Below, one piece after another: positions 46,977-59,116 of a stretch of 64,000 nt of DNA. The first letter of the stretch is position 1, and each line of letters starts with the position of its first letter. Both the position numbers and the translations under genes were made by a program. Under the pieces are notes generated by a model. It saw only the letters and a list, made by a program, of their open reading frames with translations, was not told where the DNA came from and made no database searches. Source of the stretch: Nelumbo lutea (lineage: Eukaryota > Streptophyta > Magnoliopsida > Proteales > Nelumbonaceae); assembly GCA_022828595.1 (NCBI GenBank), contig JAKGHH010000005.1, positions 64,785,655 to 64,849,654 of the forward strand. The letters run 5' to 3'.

Positions 46977-48500
46977 CTGGCCACTGGTTTATAGGTTGGC
47001 GGTTTGACCGTTCGGTTCAAATGAGCAGCTCATTTTAATAAAATAAATTAAAAAAATAAAAATAATTAATTAAGTTTTAAAAACGCCCAAGAATCATTGA
47101 ACGGATCAACGATTTGACTGTCCTGATCAATGAATTATTAACCGATTCAACGGTTTTTGACTAAAAAGCAGATTTGGGATAAAATGGAACCGGCTGCTTG
47201 AACGATTCTTAGGCCGAACGGTCTGAGGTTTTAATATTTTACCTTCTTTTAATTCCATAAGGCAGAATGAAATGAATGCGATATGTTTCGTATACAATTA
47301 CAACAACAATGTGACATAGATGACTCCGAAAATATATGTTAATTATTATTGGATCGACCATATTGGTATTATTGCCTTAATAAAGAAACATGGAGATCTA
47401 ACAAACTAGTGGTGATTAATTGATCATCAGGATTTCATAATTCAAAAATCCAAGATACGAACTACTCAATTTTTGGGACTTCAATTATGGATTTCTCCCA
47501 GGCTGATTTGGGCCAGCAAAAGCCCATAGCTCAAGGGTCACTTGAGAACCTCTCATTTTGGGGAAACAACTATATAACTATATTGGTGGGGAAAAAGCAA
47601 ATCTAATGCGTAATACCAAAAAAAAAAAAAAAATTGTAAGGCTAGGCTAGCTTGTTATGCCAAATGCTAGAACAGAAAACAGAAATTTTCAACATTTCCT
47701 CAAGAAACCATCAGTATAAGCGCTTGACTGTTCTTAGAAAATTAGTAGGGTTCACTGTTTAGATTTTCTAGTTGCTAAAGGCTTTTATAGATCCACAACT
47801 ATTTCTTTCTTCAAAATATATGGGAAGTTGAATTTAGTTACAATAGACTATGGGTGAGACAGAGACCCACAACCATTCTTTGGTTTATCAAAATCTTAAC
47901 TGGTGGTCAGGTGGTCAGGTGGCAGCTAAAACAGCACAGAAACTTTTGTTAGGAACATTCTCCTTGACAACTAAATAGTGAGAAGAAATTTTATAATCTT
48001 GTATTTTTTTTCTTTATTCTTTTCTGATATTTATTTCATTTGGGTTTTTTTTTCCTAAGTTGTATTTTTAATCAAATGCAACATGAGATGCACATTACGT
48101 GAGTGACAAGAGAATTCTAATCCTACTAATCTCAGTTACAGAACTAGATTTCCATTCTCGATCGCCATTATATATCCATGCCAATGGCAATGGGTGTTTG
48201 TGTCTTTTAACGAAGAGACGTAGGACTTTCTTATTTGTGAAAATGAATTTGGTGGGTTGGCTTGAGAGATACCACCGCCTCTAGAGTCTAGACTCTTAAT
48301 TTTAGCACTCTATTTTAATATTTTTTGACGAGGCTGCCCTGCCAGTATGCTGGATTGACCTATCCAACGCCTGATCCAATCCTATCCGTGGTTCAATTCT
48401 GGGTTCTATTTCTCAGACATGAGAAAGTACAATGTATCTATATTAATTGTAGGTCCATTATAAGCAAGATCTGTTTTTATATATAACTAGTGAATGACCC
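46977..48500. other. Intergenic, no gene recognised
   Basis: Mixed AT-rich spacer. The 61-codon frame at 48099-48284 has no recognisable domain. Confidence 0.55.
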
Positions 48501-48705
48501 CGAATTAAGTATGTGGAAATTAATTAATTATATATAAATACTAATAATTTTTATTATCATTTTTTATTACTGTTTATAAACTGCTATTTTTTAAGACACT
48601 CATACAGTCTAAGGGTTCACATAAATTGACCCTTATATGTCAAATCCGTAAAATTATACAGGTCACTAAATTCAACTTGAAACGTTTATTACTTTAATTT
48701 AACCA

Positions 48706-48742
<37 letters not shown>

Positions 48743-50045
48743 TTATTATAGTATTTAATTTAACATTTTTGTTTTTAGTAATAATATTAACTAAATCTGT
48801 AATTATTTAAATATTTACTTAAAATATTTTTTCCAACCGAGTATAATTATTATATAATAGATTTGTTAATTCATATTTTCCATTTAAGAATAAACATTAA
48901 TGATTTGGCTTAACAATTTTAATGACTGTTAATAAATATTGATTCTTATTTAAGGTTTAATTATTGTATTTGGTAATTATTATGGGGCATGCTTTGAATA
49001 AACATTAATAATAACCGATTATTGTTATTTCATTTTTTATTATTTACTTGATTAAGTACTTGATGATGATGATAATTATTATTATTATTATTAATTATTT
49101 CTATAAATAATTGATTGTTATTATTATTTACTTAATTCAGTAATTTTCAGTAACTAATTATTTGATTTAATCTGAATTATTTGATTTTTTATTATTTATA
49201 GTAGACATTTAGGGTATGCTTTTTATTTGATTTAAGAGACTTACCATGTTTTATCTAGACAATGATCCCATACTAAGGGGCAACTATAGTATCATTTAAT
49301 TTGAAATTTACTATTTAACAATAAAAAATCAATGTCCTGTTGAGCAATACACCCCCAAAAAAGTATCAATAACTTTGAAATTATTAATCTATTTATAAAA
49401 TAATAAATTTAAATGGATGTTTACAACAATATCACCAATACTTCTTAATATTTAGGGAGATATTAATGGATAAAAAGCATTTATGATATTCATTCAAAGA
49501 GGCAAAGAAGGAAAAAAATCATTCAAAGAGCTGCTAGGAAAAAACAATCCATGCCAAACAACACCTTTTTATGCATCCATTCTCTAAAGTAAGAAATGAA
49601 AAATATATGACTACAATCAAATCATCATCATGTATGAATACAGTCAACTAATAATATAATTAGGACTCCGAAGCCCATCTAACAAAGGAAACATGAAAGA
49701 AAGGAAAATAATGGGACCATCCTGAGTATGGAAGTCACCTCCAAGTTAGGTGGCAACGCTTCTTTTGGTCGATCATGGTTATGGATTTTAAGTCTTAGCT
49801 CCCCACAATGCACGTAAAATGGCTAGAATTTATCTTTAGGAAAAAAGTAGGGAAACCTGTACATAACCTAATGGTATGTTTGAATTATGGGAATTGAGAG
49901 TTAGAGATAGAAAATGTAGGTTGAAATTATAATTTTGGGCATTTTGATGTGTCAAATTCAAGTCAATTAGAATACTCATAGATTTTTAGTTCATTCATTT
50001 AGTGGTAATTTGAATATTTTTTTTATTCCATGTCTTTATTGAGTA
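48501..50045. other. AT-rich spacer with (ATT)n
   Basis: Contains an ATT array at about 48709-48740 and ATT/ATG runs near 49065-49095. No gene. Confidence 0.65.
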
Positions 50046-50232
50046 ATATAGATTAATAATATTAATAATTATGAAATCAGTAATAATAATAAGTATATTA
50101 CTATTACTATTATTTACTAATAATATATTCTTATTATGTGTGTATTGATTTTGAAATCAATAATATTAAATTATTATTATCATTATTATTATTATTATTA
50201 CTACTACTACTACTACTACTATTATTATTATT

Positions 50233-50268
<36 letters not shown>

Positions 50269-50292
50269 ATTGTTATTATTATTATTATTATT

Positions 50293-50344
<52 letters not shown>

Positions 50345-51135
50345 GGTAATTAGTTTATTATAATTATGATTTTTAGTTAATTCCTGAAATAATAATTTCT
50401 TTTATAACTCTTTTAGTTTAACAATAATGAATAATTGAAATTTTATCATTTTTCACTAAATGAAATATTTATTGGAGAATAATAATAGTATTAATTATAA
50501 TTACTTATAGTAATAATAATGTATATAATTAACACTAATTATATATTTATAAAAAATTAATACGAATTAATATAAAAATAAAATGATTATATCCCAATTA
50601 ATAATTAAATATTAATAAAATACTTATTAATTACCATTAATTAATCAACATTCCAAAGTAATAATTATCATTATTGTAATTAAGGAATTAATTATCAGTA
50701 AGTAATTATAATCAGTAATTAATTTTTATCAAAAATCATTATTATTAGTAATAATTAATTATAATTATTGATAGTAATAGTATAATTAATTATTTCATAT
50801 AAATGTATGAATTATAATTTCTGATAATAATTCTAATAAAAATAATTAACATTTAATAACTATTTTCAAAATAATTAATATGAGTTAATATACATATAAA
50901 ATTATTATTTCTGAATTATTAATTACCATTATGAAAATCATTACTAATTATCATTCTGAATTAATGATGAGAAATATTATCAATAATAAGTTAATATCAG
51001 TAATTAAATATTAGCAGTACTTATTATAAGAAATTATTATCAGTAATTAATTATTATCAGCGAGCTATTATTATTAGTAATTAATAGATGAAATTAATTA
51101 ATTAATTAGAAGTCATTAATTATTATTAGTACCCC
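50046..51135. repeat. Left copy of a large AT-rich duplication
   Basis: Shares ordered blocks with 51450-52540, including ATATATTCTTATTATGTGTG, ATTGATTTTGAAATCAATAA, ATGATTTTTAGTTAATTC, ATGATTATATCCCAATTAAT and CAACATTCCAAAG. The copies start about 1.4 kb apart. Identity is moderate, with many indels. Confidence 0.8.
50168..50344. repeat. Compound trinucleotide array ATT-ACT-ATT-GTT-ATT-GAT
   Basis: Successive perfect or near-perfect arrays are ATT (about 50171-50199), ACT (50200-50220), ATT, GTT (about 12 units, 50236-50269), ATT, then GAT (about 17 units, 50294-50344). An open frame crossing it gives poly-Tyr, poly-Cys and poly-Asp; that frame is an artefact of the repeat. Confidence 0.95.
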
Positions 51136-51449
51136 TCTCTTTCAAAAAGTTGACTCATCATCGTCGTCATCACCAATGACAACAATGGAAAACTGAATAA
51201 GAGAAAAATAAAATGGTAAGCATTGCAAATGAAAAATTAGTTGGATTTTTACAAAAAAAAATATTGAACATAAAAAACCAATTGTTCAAAAATAAAGTCG
51301 TTAATGAAAGAGTAATTAAAATTATTCTGTAAATAATAATTTTAAGAAGTTAATAGTTAATAATTAATTATCTGTCCGAATTAAGATGGGTAATTTCAAC
51401 AAATAATTTAATGTAATTAAATTTTGCTATGAACATTTTTTAATAATAA

Positions 51450-51511
51450 TAAATATTATTAATAGATTAATAATATATTAATAATTGTGAAATCAATAAT
51501 AATAATAAGTA

Positions 51512-51576
<65 letters not shown>

Positions 51577-52540
51577 AATAATATATTCTTATTATGTGTG
51601 TATTGATTTTGAAATCAATAATATTATAGTATTATTATTATTACTACTATTATTATTATTTTATTTTTATTTTTATTAAGTAATTAATTTGTTATAGTTA
51701 TGATTTTTAGTTAATTCATAAAATAATATTTGCTTTTATAATTCTTTAAGTTTAACAATATTGAATAATTGAAAGTTTTATAATTTAACTTTCACTAAAT
51801 GAAATTATTATTGGAGAATAATATAGTATTAATTATAATTACTTGTAATAATAATAATAATGATGTAAATAAGTAATACAAATTATATATTTATAAAATA
51901 ATTAATATGAATTAATATTAATATAAAATGATTATATCCCAATTAATAATTAACATTATTAATTATCATTAATTAATTAACATTCCAAAGCAATAATTAT
52001 CATCATTAGTATTAGTAATAATTAATTATAATCATTAACAATAATATAATTATATTCATTGATATAATATTATTAATTATAATTACATATAATAATATAA
52101 TTAATTATTTCAAATAAATGTATGAATTATAATTTTTGATAATAATTATACTATAAATATTTACCATTAAATATTTATTTTCAAAATAATTAGTATGAGA
52201 CAATATAAATATAAAATGATTATTTCCAAATTATTAATTACCATTACGAAAATATTTATTAATCATCATTAACTAATGATTATCATTTCGAATTAATAAT
52301 GAGCAATATTGTTAGTAATAAATTATCAGTAATTAAGTATTAGTAGTAATTATTATAAGAAATTATTTTTCTGAATTAATAATGAGCAATATTGTCACTA
52401 ATTAATTATTATCAGCAATTAAGTAATAGCAGTAATTATTATAAGAAATTATTTTCAGTAATTAATTATTATTAGTAATTAATAGTTGTAATTAATTAAT
52501 TAGAAATAATCGATAGTAATTATTATTAGTAACCACTATG
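51450..52540. repeat. Right copy of the large AT-rich duplication
   Basis: Same ordered blocks as 50046-51135. At the position of the compound array this copy has an almost pure ATT array (about 51516-51572), so the extra motifs in the left copy arose after the duplication, or were lost here. Confidence 0.8.
51516..51572. repeat. (ATT)n microsatellite
   Basis: About 19 uninterrupted units inside the right copy of the AT-rich duplication. Confidence 0.95.
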
Positions 52541-52548
52541 CATGTTAG

Positions 52549-52640
52549 TGGGCTCTTTTCTTGAACTACCACTAATCAGAATTTGACACGTCTAGTGGGC
52601 TCTATTCTTGAACTACCACTAATAAGAATTTGACACGTGT
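52549..52640. repeat. Tandem duplication, about 44-bp unit
   Basis: AGTGGGCTCT.TTCTTGAACT followed by ACCACTAAT.AGAATTTGACACGT occurs twice back to back, with two or three differences. It marks the edge of the AT desert. Confidence 0.85.
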
Positions 52641-53199
52641 CCATTTTGTTTAAATGTTTTAAATGATAGGTGTCTGAATTTAAGTGGGCCACATGTCATA
52701 CTGTAGAAGGCTTTCTTTAATATAATATATATATATATTAGATATCACAATTGGCATTAGGAACTCCTCCCAACTTCCAACATGATTTGACACCACAAAT
52801 CTTAGCATGGGATTGGGATCCATCATAAAATTGACATGACACCACCATGTATGAATAGAGTTGTAAAGTGGGTTGTGCTAGGCTCAATCCAAATCGAACT
52901 GTCATACCATATTTGGCTGAGGGTTTTGAGGCTCGCCGGTCCACAAGATACATCTTGATCAATAATTAGACCTTATACTATTTTATTCCAATTTTATTGT
53001 ATTTTTTTTTCAATTTCATTTAAATATATCATATATAAACAATGGAAAAATCTATGATGCGGAAAAAATATGGTATGGAAAAAGTTCACCCATGAATTTT
53101 GATAAATAACACCTGCTTGGCTACCATGTTTATGATTCTACTTGATTGGTCAGAAGTTTTCAGATATCATATCTTTTCCATATCATAGTCGAACCCATA

Positions 53200-53394
53200 A
53201 ACAATTGTATCTAATAGCTCTAGTTAAAAGAAGTTATTTGTTACAAGTGGAAGAGACTAGAAGAGTTAGGGGTGGACCAAAAAGAATATGGGTAAAAGTA
53301 ATGAAAAATGATTTAAGCATTAATAATTTTGGCAAAGCAGGATTCATGTAGACAACTCCATATAGTTGGGATAAAGCACGAATGATGATGATGT
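53200..53394 (+). pseudogene. 3' end of an RTE-like LINE
   Basis: The frame reads VEETRRVRGGPKRIWVKVMK followed by NDLSINNF, matching the GRGRPKKTW..V...DL tail seen in plant RTE-type reverse transcriptases. It runs into ATAGTTGGGATAAAGC and ATGATGATGATG, the usual 3' end and short tail repeat of these elements. Only the last 60 or so codons survive, with a stop at 53349. Confidence 0.65.
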
Positions 53395-54429
53395 ATATAA
53401 ACAATTATATACATCAAAATTTATATGGAATAAAATGTTAAGATTGTTTTTTCAACTTATTATCTATCTTGTTAAGGGAAAATAGTATATGGAATAAAAA
53501 TTTGCAGCCATTTTAAAATTTTAATATTAATTACTCATAAATTATTATTTTTTATTGATAATTTTTTATTTTTTTTATTTTAATTAAATTATTTATTATA
53601 AAATCATTATTTAATTAAGTTATGATTTAGTATTTTATTGTTAATTATTAATTTGATATTAATTAGTTAATTAGTTATTAGCATTAATTAATACTTTATT
53701 TTTTATTAGTTTATATTTTATTTTATTAATATTTATGACTTAATTAATAATTTTAATATTTAAGTCTGAATCAATTCATATCCAATCGGCAATTTTAATA
53801 CTTATGACTTAATTAATCAATACTTATTTGTTGATTAATATTTTTATTAATTATTTATTTTAACTTATTAATTATTATTTTATTAATATATTATTAAATA
53901 ATTGATAATTTATTTATGGGTCATAGATCTCGTATTAACTTTTCGAAATACTAGAAAGAATGCTTTTTTTAGTTAAATACGTTTCTCCCTACATTCTCAC
54001 TTGTTTCCCACCAAAATGGTAGGATTCCACATCCCAAGAATTGGGATCTATAATCCCACCTTTTTTCCCATCCCATCTCATGTCATCCCACAAACCAAAC
54101 ATGGGAAGGGAGGAATATTCCATATTTTTCCTTCCCATCCCACAAACCAATCAAAGCCTAACTTTTTAGACATCAAGTGTTGTGCTTGTCCCCCTTTTAA
54201 CTTTTTTTTAGCCCATCCTTCAAACCACATTCAAGGTTTGTTGTTTTGCCTAGCTATCATCATTCCATACACATGGAACCCACACCCAAGTGTATGAAAC
54301 ACTAGAATGTTCACCCACAATTGGTTAAAAATATGAATGAATATATTTGAAACTATTTTAATGGGATTGTAAATATTAATTTTTTTAATTTTTAAATAAA
54401 TTAAAAACAAAAACAAAATGATTGACATT
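53395..54429. other. AT-rich spacer, then a C-rich stretch
   Basis: 53400-53930 is nearly pure A/T words. 54000-54300 is rich in TTCCCATCCCA and AACCAAACATGGGA; part of it (54098-54150) is self-complementary, suggesting a decayed MITE. The 98-codon frame here looks incidental. Confidence 0.5.
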
Positions 54430-54941
54430 ATAAAAAATCACTAGGAGTGAGGATCCCCACAAGGATGGGGATAACCTTGTCCCTGTGGCGGGGATGGGAA
54501 CGAGGATGGGGAGTGGCCATCAACGAGTTTACACTTGGCTCTTACAATATGAAAAGCTTGCCCTAGCCACCCACGCTTGAATGTTGCACAGGTTTATTCC
54601 CACTACGACAAGTCTAACCTTGTGACAAGTTGGCACCTACCTCTTAACTACTAACTATAAGTGGGTAAAATGTAATAATCCTCTTGATGCAAAATGCAAA
54701 AGTCATGCATGGCCTTTAAAGGGCATTTTTTAAATTATTATGCCTTAATTAGTTAGTTGGAAGGGTGCTCTCTAGGTAGGGCTGTTAACGGACTCTTGAA
54801 AGTCCCATACCTGATTTGACTCCAAATCTGATTATCTTGGATTTGGATGTTAAAACTTGCATCTAATTAATAATCAGATTGAATGTGGATTTAATTCCAT
54901 CCGATTTAATTAAAATCAGAGTTTGATAAAAAGTCATTATG

Positions 54942-54997
<56 letters not shown>

Positions 54998-55533
54998 AGT
55001 ATGCTTTTATATAGCTAGATATATATATGTATATATTATGTATAATCATATAAAGTTTATAAATGATAAGTTTAATATTTTATATTTATATACATTTATT
55101 GTACATAAAAGTTAAAAAATAATCAAGTTGTTTTAAAACTTTTTATTTTTTTTATCATTTTAAGCACAATATGATGGTTGTAGATTAAATCCAAAATCTC
55201 ACTTGATAATTGGATGCGAATGTAGATGTAGCTAGATTTTATTCGAAAATGATCCATTTATAACCCTATCTCCATGTAGGAATGGGACTGGGATGGGGAC
55301 CATATCTCCAATGAAGACAAGTTCCCCGTGAGAACCCAAATCTCCAAAATACTTAATTATTTTTTTTTGAAAAATAGATTTACTTAAATAAAAAGATTAA
55401 AATATAAATAATATATTAAATATATTTTAATATAAATTATTAAGATGATGGGGAGAGGCTTCACTCTACATCCCCATCCCCATCCTCATTTGGGTATCCC
55501 TATTAATCCTCGCCATTGTCAATGTGGGTTGTA
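54430..55533. repeat. Nested inverted-repeat remnants
   Basis: GGATGGGGA-type sequence at 54470-54515 is complementary to TCCCCATCCCCATCC at 55470-55500. Inside, AGGGCTGTTAACGGAC at 54778 and the reverse of TCCATTTATAACCCT near 55252-55266 form a second pair around A/T-rich sequence. Non-coding. Confidence 0.45.
54945..54998. repeat. Compound (TA)n(TG)n microsatellite
   Basis: About 15 TA units pass directly into about 11 TG units. Confidence 0.95.
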
Positions 55534-55735
55534 TTTGGTTTCGTGGGTGTTTATTGAAAAAGCGCCGCCACATCAGCACCGGATAAGCATTGGCACTTAT
55601 TGCATATGAAGCAAAATAAAACAACTGTTTGGTTCCATTGGCATTTATTGAAAAATATTGCCACATCAATGCTATATAGGCATTGACGTTTATTGCATAT
55701 GAAGCAAAATGAAACAACTGTTTGGTTTCACCGTT
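55534..55735. repeat. 93-94 bp tandem repeat, two units and part of a third
   Basis: TTTGGTT starts at 55534, 55628 and 55721. Each full unit carries TTTATTGAAAAA, GCCACATCA, AAGCATTGGCA/AGGCATTGACG and TTATTGCATATGAAGCAAAA. The minus-strand open frame here repeats FASYAI for the same reason. Confidence 0.85.
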
Positions 55736-55809
55736 TATCAAATAAATGGTAGAAAATTGAAATGCTTTGATTTTTGTGCATGGGTCTGGGCTATCTTTGA
55801 TATGCCAAT

Positions 55810-57040
55810 TAGTGAGATACTTAGAGGGGGTCAAAACCTGGGTATGTTGGGACAATCCGAGAGTTCATCTGAGTGGGCGTTCATAGTGACAGGATCAGCA
55901 CCTTTGTCAGACAAAGGTAATGATCGAAGATGCACTCTCTCTGATGGAAACCCAGACTATCGGTAGCCGATTTCAATCGTTGAGATTTATTTTGCAAAAT
56001 ATATTTTATATGAGATATAAAAGTATATATATATATATATGTTACGGTTTCAAAATATTTACAAAGGTTTTAATTCTTGGGATCCGTGTGAGAAGTGAGT
56101 GCAACACTGTTCCTTGCAACCCACGGAGAGGTCTTCTCTTGTCGGGTGATAGCTATGAATATATAACCCTAGCAAGGGCACTAGTTATCAAGTAATATAA
56201 TAATATCATTCCCACGGGGATTTAACAAAATAAGTATTAGAATCACAGTTTTCCCTAATTATTTGGACAATCGAAATTTAGGATTGAGTAAGAACTACTA
56301 AAAATAAAACTGGAACAAAGAAAATAAAAACAAGGATGATCACTAACGAATATGCAAATGATGAAATCGCTAGGATTTTGGTCCACCTAAACAATGTAAT
56401 GAATATTGAAGGGTCCAATTATCCAAGACTAATTGTCATTCCCATAAGCTGAGATTTTCCCAAATTTATTTAATATTCTCTCTTGCAAAAGGTTTTAATT
56501 CCCGGGATCCATATATGAGAGAGTGCAACACTGTTCCTTGTAGCCGAGGGAGAGGTCCTCTCTTGTCGGGCAGTGTATGATCATTATGGGCTGAGAGGTT
56601 AAGTGTAAAACCATTGAGGATAATACCTGATGGGCTAATTTTGCATCTGCCCACAGTCCCTGGGTGTTACAACGTGGCTTGGCCTAGGGACCACTTAGGG
56701 TAAGTGTTGGGCCGAGCCTATCTAATGGGTTGCAGGGGGTGCACTGTCCATAATAGTGTATTCGGCCAGGCCTTGTAACAAAGGCTGGGCTGAACCCATG
56801 TGGCTGATGTGTAGATCAATGTTTGGGTCCTACGCCATACAAGGAAGCTCAACTGGGCAGCAGTTTGGAAGGCTTAATGAATACATAACCCTAAATGGGC
56901 CTTAAGCCCATTTCGAACTGGGCTAATTTGATTAGTCTTTAAGGAGTGAATTCTGAGATATGATCAGCTGATAGGATTGGGCCCACACCCTATCCACTCA
57001 GAGAATCCAAGATCTAAATGAAATTTAGATTTGGAAACTT
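55810..57040 (-). repeat. Left LTR-like repeat (downstream LTR), with insertion
   Basis: Aligns with the right repeat at 55810-56060 and 56483-56995, at around 85-90% by eye. Between these lies about 420 bp: first a second copy of the TTTTAATTCTTGGGATCC ... CTCTTGTCGGG block (56068-56148), then foreign sequence (CTAGCAAGGGCACTAGTTAT ...). A degenerate primer-site relative (TGGCATATCAAAGATAG, minus strand) follows at 55791-55807. Confidence 0.6.
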
Positions 57041-58130
57041 CCTAATTAGATTAGGAGCTGGCTGATCTAATCCACAGATAAGATAATGATTATCCCTTAT
57101 CTTAAAGGGACTTCTAATCCATATATGATTTGGGTTAGCAACTCCTAATGGGATTAGGAGCTGATCCCTTTAAGTCTATAAAAGGAAGAGGGGGTGGCAA
57201 CCTTTAGACATCCCAACACAATCATAAGCAACAGTCTTGTTTTCAGAGCTGAGATCACAGAAGAGAGAATTCTGCACCCTGCAAATTCTCTTTAGCTGCC
57301 TCCTTCCTGCAGCCACCGCCTTTAGCAGTTCGATCTCCATTGCTTGGGAGAAATCAAGATTGAATCTTGATTCCAATGGTGCTTAGATCTCCTCTTCTTG
57401 CTGCCACTTTTTTCTTGAAGTTTCTTGAATTCTTGAACCTTTCTTGAATCCTCTTGACTGATTGCTCCTTGTTTCTTGATTCAAATCAGAAATTGAGTGA
57501 TTCAGTGATTCCCTCATGCCTAAAGCTGGTCCGCCCCCTCCTTTAAATAGATTAAAGGGGAGGGGGTGGTCTCCTACTTTCTCTTGAAGTTGATCTTTAC
57601 AAGAAATAGAAAGTTCTATCATAATTCTAGTCTTATCTCTTTATCTCTTGAACTCAATCCCTTTATCACTCTAAGATTACATCAAGAATTTAGATTTAGA
57701 AGGATTCTTCTTAGTTTCTTGTTTTTGGATTCGTAATAGACCTCCTCTGCGAATTGGGCTTCAGCCGCGGATTGGGCATTCCTACGAATTTGCCCCGATT
57801 TCAAGCCCGGATTTGACTTTGATGCAGGTAGAATCTGTGAAAGCCCAAAACATCAAAGTTATGGGTGTTTCTCTTATCTTTTCAGTGGGTTTTGAATCAG
57901 CCCATTCGGAGTTCTGAGACATGAGTTAGGCCCAGATTACTGAACGATATCGAAACTGTGAAAAATCATCCAATTTGCCATTTTTTGCTCTTAATGCCTT
58001 CTTTCATGCCCTGAACGGAAATATGAGTCCAATTAGGTGCTAATTCAGTATGAAAAACGTGGTAATTGGAGATAAAAATTTGATAAATTCAACTCTCATC
58101 AAATCCCCCACACTTAAACTCTTGCCTGTC
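57041..58130. other. Non-coding block with a plus-strand TATA box
   Basis: TATAAAAG at 57177-57184 sits in a clean promoter-like context on the plus strand and is followed by a C/T-rich, leader-like stretch. GATTAGGAGCTG occurs twice (57049 and 57153). From 57840 on the sequence resembles internal retroelement DNA (CATCAAAGTTATGGGTGT, CCCCCACACTTAAACTC). I see no coding frame; an LTR from another element is possible. Confidence 0.35.
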
Positions 58131-58402
58131 CTCGAGCAAGACAAAGCTCAAAACAAAATTAAAACAAGAACAAGCTAACTATCTACCGATTTTTAAACTC
58201 AACTCTCCTTCATCTTTCTCCACAAATATTCTAGGTTAACTATTGCAAACCGTTAAATCAACACAACCAAATCATACACAACTCATTCATCAGTCAATCC
58301 AATTCTTGCTACTGCAAACCAGGTAGTAAACAAGGGAAAACATTTTTATCTTTTCTCTCTCTCTCTCTCTATTTTTTTTTTCTTTTTTTCTCTCTTTGGT
58401 GG

Positions 58403-58590
58403 AAGTGAGTGCATTTTATGCTCCATCTCACTTCTATGATTACTTGGTCAGTAGGTGCATTTTATGCTCCATCCTTCTATTGAACTTGCTGGTTAGTAGG
58501 TGCATTTTATGCTCCATCCTACTATTGAACTACTTGGTTGGTAGGTGCATTTTATGCTCCATCCTTCCAATTGAATTGCTTGGTAAAATA
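58403..58590. repeat. Four tandem units of about 45 bp
   Basis: GTGCATTTTATGCTCCAT starts at 58409, 58455, 58500 and 58545. The intervening part reads CYTCTATTGAACTNCTTGGT and GGTAGG-like words. The plus-strand open frame across it repeats CILCSILL and is probably non-functional. Confidence 0.9.
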
Positions 58591-58619
58591 TTTACTCTAT
58601 TTACTTAAACCTAAATTTA

Positions 58620-59116
58620 GGACTAGCTTAACTGGAAATGGCTTCAGATAAGTCACGTACCCCTTGATCGTACTTCATTACTAAGTTCACAAAAATTTTC
58701 CTAGAACATTGTTTCTATTGATTTCAAAAGAGTTGAGGTTTAGATTTTTTTTTTAAGCAAATGCAGAAAACACGACCTAAATCAAATTTTAAAACACAAC
58801 CTAAATTCTATCCTAAATCCTAAATCCCCTCCCCACACTTAAAACTTACATTGTCCCCAATGTGAGGTTAAATGCAAAGAAAAGGTAGAAAAACTAAACT
58901 AGAAATGTAAAAACAGAAAGAAAAAGAAAAAGCAAACTTCCCTATCATAAACCGGATCGTCTAACTCTCGTGGTCGCATCTTTTGGTGTGCGCTCCCCTT
59001 CTATCCATCATGGGCGGGTTCAAATATGGAATAGGGGCCTACAAAATAGAGAGTAATGGTCTCTTATTAGAAATCAGCAACATATGAACCTTACCTTGTC
59101 TTGGCTTGCACCCTTC
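58620..59116 (-). other. Post-integrase-like region joined to gag
   Basis: On the minus strand TTAACCTCACATTGGGGACA ATGTAAG and TTTTAAGTGTGGGGAGG are phrases commonly found downstream of integrase in Athila-like elements. Here they follow gag within about 250 bp, implying that pol has been deleted. Confidence 0.4.

Noticed and set aside
50136..50363. Open frame encoding poly-Tyr, poly-Cys and poly-Asp
   Set aside because: It is a direct translation of the trinucleotide array.
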